Origin: a virus
IMG/VR virus record: IMGVR_UViG_3300024517_000057
Location: 1 to 35,227 of that record
Direction: 5' to 3' (one strand)
Length of the DNA: 35,227 nt
A program made the translations under genes and the position numbers. The notes beneath the pieces were generated by a model, which did not search any database, was not told the DNA's origin, and worked only from the letters and a program-made list of their open reading frames with translations. Positions 14,796 through 23,909 of the stretch are shown piece after piece (position 1 is the first letter of the stretch; the number at the start of each line of letters is the position of its first letter).

Positions 14796-15104
14796 ATGGA
14801 AATTTTTTTTAAAGAAAACACAGGGTTAAAAACTCCACAGGAGCGAAATCTGGATTATTTCGTTATCGAGTTAATCGGCAACGACCATCAAACAAACAGC
14901 TCTGGAGCATCCATTATATTTTATGAATATCTGGAGGATGCACAGCAACAGAAAGTCGCACCAGCATCGAGAACGTTTCTTTGGCAGCCACAACTGGACT
15001 CCATTGTTTTGATTCAACAGACTTTATTCGAGAAAGAAAGTATAACGTCTACGGCTGGTGATGTTGTAAGTTTACACGATCCGACAGAGCAGCCAAATGA
15101 ATAA
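14796..15104 (+). CDS. Hypothetical structural protein
   Basis: A 102-residue protein between the lectin-like gene and the tail tube gene (DYFVIELIGND, then SIIFYEYLEDAQQ). No motif is recognised. Size and position fit a small neck or tail-terminator protein, but this is inference. The tail tube promoter box follows. Confidence 0.6.
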   Translation: MEIFFKENTGLKTPQERNLDYFVIELIGNDHQTNSSGASIIFYEYLEDAQQQKVAPASRTFLWQPQLDSIVLIQQTLFEKESITSTAGDVVSLHDPTEQPNE

Positions 15105-15117
15105 ACAAAACTTTTCG

Positions 15118-15125
15118 TATATTTG
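15118..15125 (+). promoter_or_regulatory. Promoter box upstream of tail tube gene
   Basis: TATATTTG lies 39 bases before the ATG at 15165. Unlike the other late boxes this gives an A-rich leader of about 35 bases, which suits a highly expressed gene. Confidence 0.55.
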
Positions 15126-15164
15126 AAACGCATACCAAAATTCAAAAAATAAACACTTTAAAAA

Positions 15165-16112
15165 ATGGCAATAGATTGCACGTGTAACAACACTCTGGCG
15201 AACTTAGGTACTCCAGATTGCCCATCGGTCGGACAGGTTGCAAAGAAATTTATCTTTGTTCCTCGTTTCGCTGCGGATGGATCAGTAAATAAAATACTGA
15301 AAACAGACATTACTGCTGCGAATATGACGTTGAAAATCAACGCAGCAAATCCAAAAGACAGATACTATCCAACGGCAGAATTTGAGAACGTCGAGGATGT
15401 TCGAGAGGATCCAGTAACTCAGGAATTTAACTCTGGGAAAATGATTACGGTTCGTGATGGCGTTCGAAAAAATGTCGGAATGATTCCATTGGGAACTTTC
15501 CAAGAGCTGGGAGCTTACAAGTCTTACGGCTGTGCCGAGTTTGGTGCATTCGTTATGGATGGCGGTGGAAACTTTATGTTCTACGAAGATCCAGCTGATC
15601 CATTGTACGCATATCCGATTTTAATCGATAACGAAACGTATCACGCCAGACTGGTCAAAGCTACTGATTCAGAGGTTCAAATGTTGGAAATTTCTTGGCA
15701 ATGGAAACAAAGCCAGAAAGACCAGAATCTTCGACTTATTCAGTCTGACGGTTTGGATTTTGACGCTGACGATTTGGAGGGCTTATTTGATGCTGATGCT
15801 GTTTATAGTTTGATCTTAGGAACTTTCGATGGAGCAACGGCAACAATTACCACAACATTATTTGGAGTTCCTGTAGAGGGATTAGTTCCAGCGGATTTTG
15901 TTTCGTCTGATTCTGGAGCTACATCGAATGTTTTCAATGTTACAACTGGACTGGATGTCGTTTTAACAGGAGCGACAGAAACATCGGCTGGAGTTTATAC
16001 ATTGAGCTGGACAGCAGCAGCGACAGGAAATGAAATCAGAGTGAAAGCTCTAAAGGATGGTTTTGATTTTTCTGCAATGGCTGACGGAACAAATGACATA
16101 ACTCTCCCATAA
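15165..16112 (+). CDS. Major tail tube-like protein with C-terminal Ig-like domain
   Basis: A 315-residue protein located before the tape measure, with a separate promoter and leader as expected for an abundant product. Residues 1-200 form a mixed domain (AAKKFIFVPRFAADG region, then MITVRDGVRKNVGMIPL and LEISWQWKQSQKDQNL). Residues 210-315 look like an immunoglobulin-type domain (FDGATATITTTLFGVPVEGL, then VVLTGATETSAGVYTLSW), common on siphovirus tail tubes. Assignment rests on position and layout. Confidence 0.7.
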   Translation: MAIDCTCNNTLANLGTPDCPSVGQVAKKFIFVPRFAADGSVNKILKTDITAANMTLKINAANPKDRYYPTAEFENVEDVREDPVTQEFNSGKMITVRDGVRKNVGMIPLGTFQELGAYKSYGCAEFGAFVMDGGGNFMFYEDPADPLYAYPILIDNETYHARLVKATDSEVQMLEISWQWKQSQKDQNLRLIQSDGLDFDADDLEGLFDADAVYSLILGTFDGATATITTTLFGVPVEGLVPADFVSSDSGATSNVFNVTTGLDVVLTGATETSAGVYTLSWTAAATGNEIRVKALKDGFDFSAMADGTNDITLP

Positions 16113-16113
16113 T

Positions 16114-16290
16114 ATGGCTGACAAGTGGATAACGGTTGGAAAGAGCCATTACAACGCAACAGCGTTGAAAGGCACGAGCAAAGCTGATTTTAAAAAGCAA
16201 TTTGGACATCTGCCAAGGTGGGAAGTAGCTTTTAAACAGATCAGCGGAGGAAAGAAAACAACCAAAAAAAGCAAATCCGCAGACGAATAA
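16114..16290 (+). CDS. Small basic hypothetical protein
   Basis: A 58-residue ORF one base after the tail tube stop: WITVGKSHYNATALKGTSK, a short helix with DFKKQFGHL, then a Lys/Ser tail. The pattern resembles small phage proteins with a short folded core and a charged tail. A terminator follows. No family is assigned. Confidence 0.6.
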   Translation: MADKWITVGKSHYNATALKGTSKADFKKQFGHLPRWEVAFKQISGGKKTTKKSKSADE

Positions 16291-16313
16291 ACGGTATGTA
16301 TTTCACAAAAAGG

Positions 16314-16348
16314 ATGGCAGCTCTGAAATAGGGCTGTCATTTTTTTTT
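16314..16348 (+). terminator. Intrinsic terminator after tail tube unit
   Basis: ATGGCAGCTC (16314-16323) pairs with GGGCTGTCAT (16331-16340) through ten base pairs including two G-U pairs, followed by eight Ts. Confidence 0.85.
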
Positions 16349-16367
16349 GCTTTTTTTTCTGAAAATG

Positions 16368-16398
16368 TTTGGTATTACAAATAAAAGCAGTATTATTG
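16368..16398 (+). promoter_or_regulatory. Early-type promoter 3
   Basis: TTTG (16368-16371), a 19-base spacer starting GTATTACAAATAA, and TATTATTG (16391-16398). The leader contains AAACACAGAAAAACACG before the ATG at 16426, as in the other early units. Confidence 0.65.
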
Positions 16399-16425
16399 TA
16401 AAACAAACACAGAAAAACACGAAAA

Positions 16426-17250
16426 ATGAACGCAACAGAAAACTATCAAAGAAGAACACTAAACGAGCTAACAGATAGCGACATCGAAAAAGCAAGAGAG
16501 ATCGTAAAAAAGCATAATGATATAGTTTGTCCAGATGGCAAATTTTGTGCTACTGGTCGAAGCGGTTACTGGATGATCGATACCACAGGAAAAAACCAAG
16601 TTTATTACACGCTTTATCGATATAACAATATGATTCCGAAAGGCTCTCCAGTAGATCCATTGAGATACTGCAAAAATCTATCTGTAAATATATTGGAGGC
16701 TGTAACTAAAATGGCTACTGGGAAAGGCTTACCGATTATATTAAACGAAAACGATAATTTCAATCCAGCGGATTACCAGCCGACTCTTATTACATTCGGA
16801 AAATATAAAAATCAACTGCTGGAGGATGTATATGCGAAAGACTCTGGTTATGTTATCTGGATTGCTAATAAGTTCGAAGCAAGAAACAAAGCTGGTCGTA
16901 AACTAGTGGAACACGCACAACTATTGAGAGAGGCACATTTTCAAATGATCACAGAGCAGAACCAAGAAACTTGCACCAGCGAATTTCAAGGTACACAAGG
17001 CGAGAGAGCAGAACACACGTTAACCATTTATTCTGCGTACAGAGGCGAAAGAACAGTTTTCGGAGTTACGGAAATGGATGAAAGCACAAAGTACAAAGCA
17101 ACTGATTCAGACGGGAATCTTTATTTGTTCTGGACGAAATTGAAATTCGAAAAGGATCAGACTGTTGAGGTTATCGGAACAGTCGCAGATCACAGAGAGA
17201 TTTTAGGTAAAAAATTTACCAGAATCAACAGAGTGAAACTTTGTAAATAA
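16426..17250 (+). CDS. Protein with DUF3820-like motif, isolated early-type gene
   Basis: A 274-residue protein. Residues 121-150 (LITFGKYKNQLLEDV, then YVIWIANKF) match the short DUF3820 motif, seen alone or attached to exonuclease domains. I see no exonuclease active site here. The C-terminal 80 residues (ERTVFGVTEMDE, then QTVEVIGTVADH and FTRINRVKL) look like an OB-type strand set. The gene is alone between a terminator and a terminator, with an early promoter inside the tail gene region, so it behaves as a separate accessory unit. A DNA-related role is plausible but unproven. Confidence 0.65.
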   Translation: MNATENYQRRTLNELTDSDIEKAREIVKKHNDIVCPDGKFCATGRSGYWMIDTTGKNQVYYTLYRYNNMIPKGSPVDPLRYCKNLSVNILEAVTKMATGKGLPIILNENDNFNPADYQPTLITFGKYKNQLLEDVYAKDSGYVIWIANKFEARNKAGRKLVEHAQLLREAHFQMITEQNQETCTSEFQGTQGERAEHTLTIYSAYRGERTVFGVTEMDESTKYKATDSDGNLYLFWTKLKFEKDQTVEVIGTVADHREILGKKFTRINRVKLCK

Positions 17251-17277
17251 TTAAGCAAAACACACACACACAACACA

Positions 17278-17301
17278 GGGGGCGAAAGCCTCCTTTTTTT
17301 T
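17278..17301 (+). terminator. Intrinsic terminator
   Basis: GGGGGC (17278-17283), GAAA loop, GCCTCC (17288-17293) with one G-U pair, then eight Ts. It insulates the accessory gene from the tail genes. Confidence 0.85.
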
Positions 17302-17304
17302 GCT

Positions 17305-17312
17305 TATTTTTA
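17305..17312 (+). promoter_or_regulatory. Late-type promoter box before a GTG start
   Basis: TATTTTTA ends four bases before GTG at 17317. The spacing equals that of the other late boxes and supports this GTG as the true start. Confidence 0.45.
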
Positions 17313-17316
17313 TTCT

Positions 17317-17784
17317 GTGGATGAATTATTACAATATCTGGAAGCGATTAAATCCAAAATGAATTTTCGGGATGTTATGTTTCGGATCGGAAACGACAGG
17401 GAAGTTTTAGAGTTTATAATTCGTATGAACACCAGAGAGCAATTATTTGATAAAGGAATAGATGCCACAGGAAGGCGTTTGGATGAAATCGGGGGTGGAT
17501 ATTCAGATTATACAATTCAGTTCTTTAAAATCCCTGAATCGCTGCCGTATGACCGTGTAACATTATATCAGACAGGAGAATTTTACGAATCTTTTGTTGC
17601 AAGGGTTATCGGAGCTGGAGATATTGAAATAACAGCCAATCCAATTAAAGAGGACACAAATCTGGAAACAGAGTGGGGTAACCAGATTATTGGATTAACA
17701 AAAGAATCGCTGGAAAAATTGACACAGAAACTCCATCTGGAGCTAGAAAAATACTTGATAAATGAAGTTTTTAAACTGGGCTAA
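17317..17784 (+). CDS. Tail completion-like protein
   Basis: A 155-residue protein two genes before the tape measure. The layout TLYQTGEFYESFVARVIGAG, then EWGNQIIGLTKESLEKLTQ, resembles tail-completion or minor tail proteins. No catalytic motif. The start is GTG; no ATG lies in this frame nearby, and the box at 17305 has the right spacing. The next gene overlaps its end by 23 bases. Confidence 0.6.
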   Translation: MDELLQYLEAIKSKMNFRDVMFRIGNDREVLEFIIRMNTREQLFDKGIDATGRRLDEIGGGYSDYTIQFFKIPESLPYDRVTLYQTGEFYESFVARVIGAGDIEITANPIKEDTNLETEWGNQIIGLTKESLEKLTQKLHLELEKYLINEVFKLG

Positions 17785-18319
17785 ACGAAAGAAAAAAACA
17801 AAGAATGTAGAAAAAAAAATTACAACGAGGGTTTATCAAACGCTAGATGAACTACCTTTGTATAATTGGAACAAGGTATATCAAACGCAAGACTTTCGTT
17901 TTATACTTGTCGGCTCGACACCTCAAAATATCGACACCTTGCCATTTCACGAATCGGATCTGATTTACGGCTGGGAAAAAATATACGATGAATATATGAC
18001 TCTTTTCGGTTTAACCAGCAATTATAAAAGAGTCTTAAAAGCCGAGAGAAAAATTGCGTTACTGACTTGTGAAATGCTGTTAAAACAGCGTAAACATCTG
18101 GCAACAAAAATCGCTATTGCCAGAAAACAGTTGGCAGAAATGCAAGTCAAAAAAAACGAGGTTGCCGATTTTGACAGGCAAATCGGATATGTTGAAAAAT
18201 GGATGGCTATAAGTATTGATCCAAAACAGATTTCAACGAAAAGATTTTACACGTATTTACAAATGTATGACGAAGAAGCAAAGCGAGTAAACAAAAAAAT
18301 GCAAGATGGCAAGAATTAA
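17762..18319 (+). CDS. Hypothetical tail-module protein before the tape measure
   Basis: A 185-residue basic protein that is mainly helical from residue 70 on (ERKIALLTCEMLLKQRKHLA, then ARKQLAEMQVKKNEVADFD). It overlaps the previous gene by 23 bases and the tape measure by 14, so all three are translationally linked. This is the position usually held by tail assembly chaperones, but no programmed frameshift joining the two ORFs is convincing. Confidence 0.6.
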   Translation: MKFLNWAKRKKKTKNVEKKITTRVYQTLDELPLYNWNKVYQTQDFRFILVGSTPQNIDTLPFHESDLIYGWEKIYDEYMTLFGLTSNYKRVLKAERKIALLTCEMLLKQRKHLATKIAIARKQLAEMQVKKNEVADFDRQIGYVEKWMAISIDPKQISTKRFYTYLQMYDEEAKRVNKKMQDGKN

Positions 18320-21300
18320 AAAGGAGGATGTTTTTGATCCGAAGTTATTCACAGGCACAACACAGGAAATAACTAAAATGATCGAGGTTGTCAAGGCTTT
18401 AAAACAGGAGCTTTTGGAGGTCTTAAAAGTTAGTCAACAGGCATTGAAAGGTAACAAGTCAATGACGAACGCAGAGGACATTAAAAAACAAGCCAACGCC
18501 ATTAACCAAGTAACACAAGCGGAGAAAAATTTAACGACTGTCGAGAAAGAAAGAATCAGATTGGAAAGCAGATTGGCACAGGCACGGAGCAAAGAAAGTC
18601 AAGATTCGGCAAGAATTAAGCTGTTAATACAGGAGGAAAACAGAGCCAAAAAAGAGAGAGCCAGAGAAACGACAAAGGAGCTGGGAGCGTATACGAATTT
18701 ATCTGCAAAGCTCAATCGATTACGTAGGTCTTATAAAAATTTAGCGGTACAGGAAAAGCAAAACACAGCGGAGGGAAAACGACTGCTGAAAAATATTCAA
18801 CAGCTAGATGCCAAACTGAAAAATGTTGATGCGTCTGTCGGGCAATTTCAACGTAGTGTTGGAAACTATGGATCTGCTTTAAAAGGTCTGGGAGGCCGTC
18901 TAAGGAACTTAGCTGGAGCATTTGGTGTTGGACTTGGAATCGCTGGTTTTGCCCGTTTAATGCGTTCCACAGTTAGCGTAATAACTGATTTTGATTCTGC
19001 TATTGCTAATTTAGGAGCAATCAGTCAAGCGACTGGAAAAGATTTACAGGATTTAGAAGATAATGCTCTGGAACTGGGCGAATCGACTAGGTTTACGGCA
19101 ACGGAGGTCGCTGGATTACAGACTGAATTGGCGAAACTTGGTTTTACGACTCCAGAAATAATTGCCTCAACAGAAAGTATTTTGAATCTGGCTGCTGCGA
19201 CTGGATCGGATTTGGCATCTGCGTCAAAATTAGCTGGTTCAACAATGAGGGCTTTCGGTCTGGAGGCAACGGAAATGGAACGGGTTACAGCGGTGCTGGG
19301 AGTTGCTACGACAAAATCTGGTTTGAATATGGAATTTCTGGAAACAGCGATGTCGAAAGTTGCACCAGTTTCCAAAGCAATGGGTTTCACTATTGAAGAC
19401 ACAACGGCATTACTTGGAACTTTATCGAATGCTGGATTTGATGCGTCATCTTCGGCCACAGCAACTAGAAATATTTTATTAAAATTAGCTGATTCGGGTG
19501 GAGATTTAGCAAAGGAACTTGGTAAACCTATTTCCTCATTAAACGATTTAGCTCCAGCATTGGCAGAGCTAGAGAAAAGAGGGATTGATGTCGGAGAGGC
19601 GTTGGAGATGACAGACAGAAGGTCAGTAGCAGCATTTTTAACAATGATTGAAGGTACTGATACAATGATAGATCTACGGGATGGCATAACGGATGTAGCT
19701 GATGAATTACAGGATATGTCTGACAAACAGTTGGACACGGTAAACGGGCAATTGGCTCTGTTAAATTCCAAGTGGCAAGGAATGATTTTGGGAACGTCAA
19801 AAAGTTCTGGAGCTGTCAACAAATTAAAAAATGGACTTAAATTTTTACGGGAGAATTTATCTGGCATTTTAAAAGTTTTGAAATATGTTATTATTGCTTT
19901 TGCTGGTTGGAAATTGGGAAGCGTTGTGGCTTTAATTGGACAAAGTGCCAGAGGCGTTGTAGCGTGGACTAGGGCGTTAATTGCCCAAAGATCGGCAACA
20001 GTTTCGGCAACGGTTTCAACCAGAGCATTAAACACAGCTATTAAATCGAATCCGATTGGTTTAGCCATTTCATTATTAACAACTTTAATCGCTTTAATCT
20101 GGGATTATGCAAGTGCAACGGATGAAGCTGCGAGTTCACAGGATCGGCTAAATGAGGCGGTGGATTACGCCAACAGAAAAGGGGAAATAACGAACAAAGT
20201 TCTGGATAAAAGACTGGAAAAAATAAGGCTGAAAAACGCAGAACTGATTAAAGCAGCAGAGGATGAAGGTAAAACAATAGAGGAAATTGATAAAATACGA
20301 AACGAGGGTGTCGAGCGAGAAAGTAAAGCGATTGACAAAGCGATTGAAGGTCTACAAAATCAAATTGACGAAAAACAAAGAATGGTGGATGTCAATAACG
20401 ATTTGATACAAATGCAGAAAAACGCATACACGACTGATTTAGCGTCTATAAAGTCATCGGAACAGCTTATCAACTCCGCTAAAGCAGAAATAAACGAATA
20501 TAAGCAACAAATCGATGCTCTCAAAGATAGACAGCGAGAGGCACAGTTAAATATAACAGCCAAAATAAAAGAAACAGACGTTACGGATAAATTAACGGAC
20601 GCAGAAAAAAGGAGAAACAAGGCGTTAAGCGATGCAAGAAAACGAGCCAGAGAACGAGCAGAGCAAAAACGTCTTGATGCTATAAAACGAGAGGCACAGA
20701 AACAAACGGATTTAGTTGATCAAATCAACGAGGAACTGTTCAAAAAAGCCATAACAAGTGCGGAGGATCTTGTCGATGAAGAAATAGCCATACAAGTTCG
20801 AAAAGGTCTGGCAGTTGAGGAGGTCAATGTCGAAGCAATGGAAAAACTAATTGACGAGGAATTTGAAATACGTATGAAAGCTCTGGTTTTTAGAGCGAAA
20901 GCGGAAACGATGAAAGAGGGCGTAACGGCTGACGAAAAATATTTGATTAATTTAAAATTATTAGCAGATTTAAAAGAGTTGGAAAAGGAAAAAGTAAGGG
21001 TTTTAAATGCTGCAAACGATGAAGTAATCGAGGCACAAATTAAGGGTGCAGAAAGGTTAAACAAAACAGCGGAGGAACTAGCGGAGGAAAGAATCGAACG
21101 CCAACAAGAACTGGCAGAAAGTTTAAACGCTACTTTGGACATTTTACAAGACAGAACCAGACAACGGACACAGGAGAGAATTGCGTTAATGGATGACGAA
21201 ATATCTGCTGCCAGAAAACGACAGGAGGAATTAAAAAGACTAGCGGAACAGGGTAATATTGACGCACAAAAATCTCTGGCTGTCGAAGAAGCAAGGGAAA

Positions 21301-21920
21301 AAGAATTACAACTAAAAAAGCTCAAAGCTCAACGCAGACAACAATATATCGATGCTGCTTTATCTGGGTTTAAAGCGTATGCCTCAAAGGTGGAACAGGG
21401 TTCAAAAACTCCGCTGCGAGATACTATAAAAGATTTGTCTGGATTAGCTGCTTTTATTAAGACCTTGCCAACATTCTACGAAGGAACAGAAAATGTCGGA
21501 GAGGCTCTCGGAACGCCTCATATGAGTGGAAAAGATGGTTACATCGTGCGAGTGGATGCAGCAGAAAGAATTGTCGATCCGACAACCAATAAAAAACTCG
21601 GTGGAATTTCAAATAATGATCTTGGCAGAATGGCAGAAAATTACAGGAACAGAGAAATGCGACCAATAGCATACAGCCAGATTTCAGATCGTGCTGCTGA
21701 TTTAATGAACAACGGCTGGAAAACAAACGAAGCTGTATTGCAAAAATTCGATAAATTAGAGCAATCGACAAAACAGATAACCAGAGCGATTAAAAATATG
21801 CCGTCAACAGAATGGAATTACGATCAAATGTCGGATGCAGTTGTTCAGAAAGTTAGAACGCTGGACAAGGTGGAGCAAAAACATTACAGAAACGGAGCAT
21901 TATTTTCAACTAAAAAATGA
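18306..21920 (+). CDS. Tail tape measure protein
   Basis: A 1204-residue protein, the longest in the window. The N terminus is coiled coil (15-195, Gln/Lys/Glu-rich). A conserved tape-measure domain follows at about 225-500 (DFDSAIANLGAISQATGK, then ESTRFTATEVAGLQTELAK and STMRAFGLEA). Two hydrophobic segments (VLKYVIIAFAGWKLGSVVAL and NPIGLAISLLTTLIALIW, about 520-600) could cross the host membrane during DNA ejection. Long charged coiled coils run from 600 to 1020. It sets tail length; at about 0.15 nm per residue the tail would be up to about 180 nm. Confidence 0.92.
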   Translation: MARIKKEDVFDPKLFTGTTQEITKMIEVVKALKQELLEVLKVSQQALKGNKSMTNAEDIKKQANAINQVTQAEKNLTTVEKERIRLESRLAQARSKESQDSARIKLLIQEENRAKKERARETTKELGAYTNLSAKLNRLRRSYKNLAVQEKQNTAEGKRLLKNIQQLDAKLKNVDASVGQFQRSVGNYGSALKGLGGRLRNLAGAFGVGLGIAGFARLMRSTVSVITDFDSAIANLGAISQATGKDLQDLEDNALELGESTRFTATEVAGLQTELAKLGFTTPEIIASTESILNLAAATGSDLASASKLAGSTMRAFGLEATEMERVTAVLGVATTKSGLNMEFLETAMSKVAPVSKAMGFTIEDTTALLGTLSNAGFDASSSATATRNILLKLADSGGDLAKELGKPISSLNDLAPALAELEKRGIDVGEALEMTDRRSVAAFLTMIEGTDTMIDLRDGITDVADELQDMSDKQLDTVNGQLALLNSKWQGMILGTSKSSGAVNKLKNGLKFLRENLSGILKVLKYVIIAFAGWKLGSVVALIGQSARGVVAWTRALIAQRSATVSATVSTRALNTAIKSNPIGLAISLLTTLIALIWDYASATDEAASSQDRLNEAVDYANRKGEITNKVLDKRLEKIRLKNAELIKAAEDEGKTIEEIDKIRNEGVERESKAIDKAIEGLQNQIDEKQRMVDVNNDLIQMQKNAYTTDLASIKSSEQLINSAKAEINEYKQQIDALKDRQREAQLNITAKIKETDVTDKLTDAEKRRNKALSDARKRARERAEQKRLDAIKREAQKQTDLVDQINEELFKKAITSAEDLVDEEIAIQVRKGLAVEEVNVEAMEKLIDEEFEIRMKALVFRAKAETMKEGVTADEKYLINLKLLADLKELEKEKVRVLNAANDEVIEAQIKGAERLNKTAEELAEERIERQQELAESLNATLDILQDRTRQRTQERIALMDDEISAARKRQEELKRLAEQGNIDAQKSLAVEEAREKELQLKKLKAQRRQQYIDAALSGFKAYASKVEQGSKTPLRDTIKDLSGLAAFIKTLPTFYEGTENVGEALGTPHMSGKDGYIVRVDAAERIVDPTTNKKLGGISNNDLGRMAENYRNREMRPIAYSQISDRAADLMNNGWKTNEAVLQKFDKLEQSTKQITRAIKNMPSTEWNYDQMSDAVVQKVRTLDKVEQKHYRNGALFSTKK

Positions 21921-23686
21921 GCGTTAACCCAGTTTTTAAATTAGACGGTGCAGTTACTATTCCTCCCAAAGATTGGGGAGGCATTTCGATACTTGCGACC
22001 TTTGACGATAACGGTGGACAGGCAAATATTTCAACAGAAGAATTTGTTTTTGTAAACGAAAACGCTGTCAAAATCCGTAATTACATTCTGGGAGGTCTGA
22101 CAGGAACATCGGTTGGAATCTTTGAGGGATTGCCGTTCTCGATTGAGCTACAAAACGGAACAAGCTACAATGCGTTTGAAGGGTTTCTGGATTTAAACGA
22201 ATTTGTTGAATTGGATCCAGTTCACGTAAAATGTAAAATCAAAAAAGATCAAGGTTTAAACGCATTATCTGATCGTGCTGCTGGGTTGACTTATAGATAC
22301 CTTTACAGCATCGGAGCATTGACACAGGGCGATTTTACGGACATTCCATACGTCAGAGAAAAACCAGCAAACCAGACCATTGCGGAGGCAAGTATTTTGG
22401 CTGTTACTTTGTTTCTGATGGCTAAACAATTAGCTGATATAGTAAAGGAAATTTCGAAGGATGTCGCTGCAATAATCGCCCATTTTACGGATTACCCTCC
22501 GAACCCGTTAGGCTCAATTATCTGGACTATTGCTGTGGCTTTAATCAATACGATTTACGCTGCGTTAATAACCATTTATTTGATTCAATTAACCATTGAT
22601 TTGATAGACTTGCTAATTCCTCCGACAAGGCTGTGGAGAGGGTGCAAAATCAAAACGCTAATTGAAAAGGCTCTGACATATTTAGGTTATAGTTATTCCA
22701 GTTCGATTTCGGAGCTGGATAATATGTACTATTTGCCCAGCAAAAATGACGAGGGCAGACGGTTTATTTTGAGTCCATCGACAACGGCTCTTGGTATTCC
22801 AGATACCGTTGATTTCGGTTATACATTGTCGGAAATGTTAGAACTTGTTAACAGGATGTTTTCTGCACAGTTAACAATTATCGGGAACACCGTACACCAA
22901 GAGCCATTGATAAACGATTCTTTCTGGTTGAGCTTGTCAACTTATCAACTGCCAGATGTTGAAAACGAAGTTAAACTGTACAATACAAAGGATTTGGAAG
23001 GTCGTTATCTGGTTTCATTTGATACGGATCTAACAGACGAATGGACTATAATAAATTTTCTGGGAACGAATTACGAAGTAGTAACGCAGCCGACAGTTAT
23101 TAACAATAAAAAACGGGTGTTAACAACTGGCTTTGGGGAAACAAGAATACCAATGGCATTACCGAATCGAAAGGATAAATTAAGTCTTTTGGAAGAAAGC
23201 GTATTGAAAGTGGCACAAGTTATCGACGGAGTTGTTAACTTTTTTGGAGGTTCATCAAATCAAGCTGCCAGAATAAAAAGCCGAGTCGGATTGTTGAAAG
23301 TAACAGGAGATAACACACAGACAGCAAAGCTGGTTTTAATGGATGCTGGAGGCTCGTTTGGTTATACCATTCCAACCAACCACAGAGATATATTAAATGC
23401 CAAATATTTGTGGCTAAATTATGTTTCTGATCGGTCTTTCGTTCTGCACGGCAAGAGAGGTCAAAAAAGATTATTCAAAGACTTGAAAATTCCGTTTGGA
23501 TTTGCTGATTTTTTACAACTTATTAACAACAGTTATTGCATTACGCACACAGGACAACGGGCAAAAATTGAAAAAATAGCGTGGAGTTTCGATCAAGATT
23601 TTGCAACGGTTGACGGCTGGATAAGAGAACCATACACAAACAATTTAACAGAATATGAGCATCAAGGATCAACAGACGCAGTTTAA
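21917..23686 (+). CDS. Tail tip/baseplate protein with hydrophobic segments
   Basis: A 589-residue protein directly after the tape measure (ATGA overlap), the place of distal tail and hub proteins. It is beta-rich, with an unusual hydrophobic block at about 155-235 (ILAVTLFLMAKQLADIV, then IIWTIAVALINTIYAALI and IYLIQLTIDLIDLLI) that could insert in a membrane. The C-terminal part (RVGLLKVTGDNTQTAKL, then KRLFKDLKIPFGF) is soluble-looking. No exact family is recognised. The structural role is inferred. Confidence 0.7.
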   Translation: MSVNPVFKLDGAVTIPPKDWGGISILATFDDNGGQANISTEEFVFVNENAVKIRNYILGGLTGTSVGIFEGLPFSIELQNGTSYNAFEGFLDLNEFVELDPVHVKCKIKKDQGLNALSDRAAGLTYRYLYSIGALTQGDFTDIPYVREKPANQTIAEASILAVTLFLMAKQLADIVKEISKDVAAIIAHFTDYPPNPLGSIIWTIAVALINTIYAALITIYLIQLTIDLIDLLIPPTRLWRGCKIKTLIEKALTYLGYSYSSSISELDNMYYLPSKNDEGRRFILSPSTTALGIPDTVDFGYTLSEMLELVNRMFSAQLTIIGNTVHQEPLINDSFWLSLSTYQLPDVENEVKLYNTKDLEGRYLVSFDTDLTDEWTIINFLGTNYEVVTQPTVINNKKRVLTTGFGETRIPMALPNRKDKLSLLEESVLKVAQVIDGVVNFFGGSSNQAARIKSRVGLLKVTGDNTQTAKLVLMDAGGSFGYTIPTNHRDILNAKYLWLNYVSDRSFVLHGKRGQKRLFKDLKIPFGFADFLQLINNSYCITHTGQRAKIEKIAWSFDQDFATVDGWIREPYTNNLTEYEHQGSTDAV

Positions 23687-23900
23687 TAATTTTGCAAACC
23701 AGATTCAAAAGGATCTAAAAAAGTACAAACAGATGTATAATAGCCAGATGTCAGAGCTGGAAAAATCGGTAAAAGATTTGAATCCAGAGCAGCAAAAAGT
23801 CTGGACAGAAAGACAGGAGGCAATAAAAATCCACACAAAAAATCAAAATACAAAAGGGTTACTTTCATTACTTGACGAGATAAAGTCGGAAATTGGTTAA
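23655..23900 (+). CDS. Small coiled-coil protein
   Basis: An 81-residue Gln/Lys/Glu-rich protein, helical throughout (FANQIQKDLKKYKQMYNSQM). It overlaps the previous gene by 32 bases. It ends just before the late-type box of the next gene. It is possibly a small tail or assembly helper. No homology is recognised. Confidence 0.6.
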   Translation: MSIKDQQTQFNNFANQIQKDLKKYKQMYNSQMSELEKSVKDLNPEQQKVWTERQEAIKIHTKNQNTKGLLSLLDEIKSEIG

Positions 23901-23905
23901 ATTTG
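23898..23905 (+). promoter_or_regulatory. Late-type promoter box upstream of the large tail-tip gene
   Basis: TAAATTTG ends four bases before the ATG at 23910 and overlaps the stop codon of the preceding gene. Confidence 0.5.
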
Positions 23906-23909
23906 AACA

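Noticed and set aside
17770-17776. TTTAAAC slippery heptamer near the end of the 17317 gene, possible programmed frameshift of tail chaperones
   Set aside because: The heptamer is phased for slippage in the frame of the second gene, and slipping there would enter the first frame only a few codons before its stop, so it cannot give a useful fusion.
19025-20068. Long open reading frame on the minus strand (about 347 codons)
   Set aside because: It lies fully opposite the tape measure gene, has no start context or promoter, and its protein is a low-complexity mirror of the tape measure codon bias.
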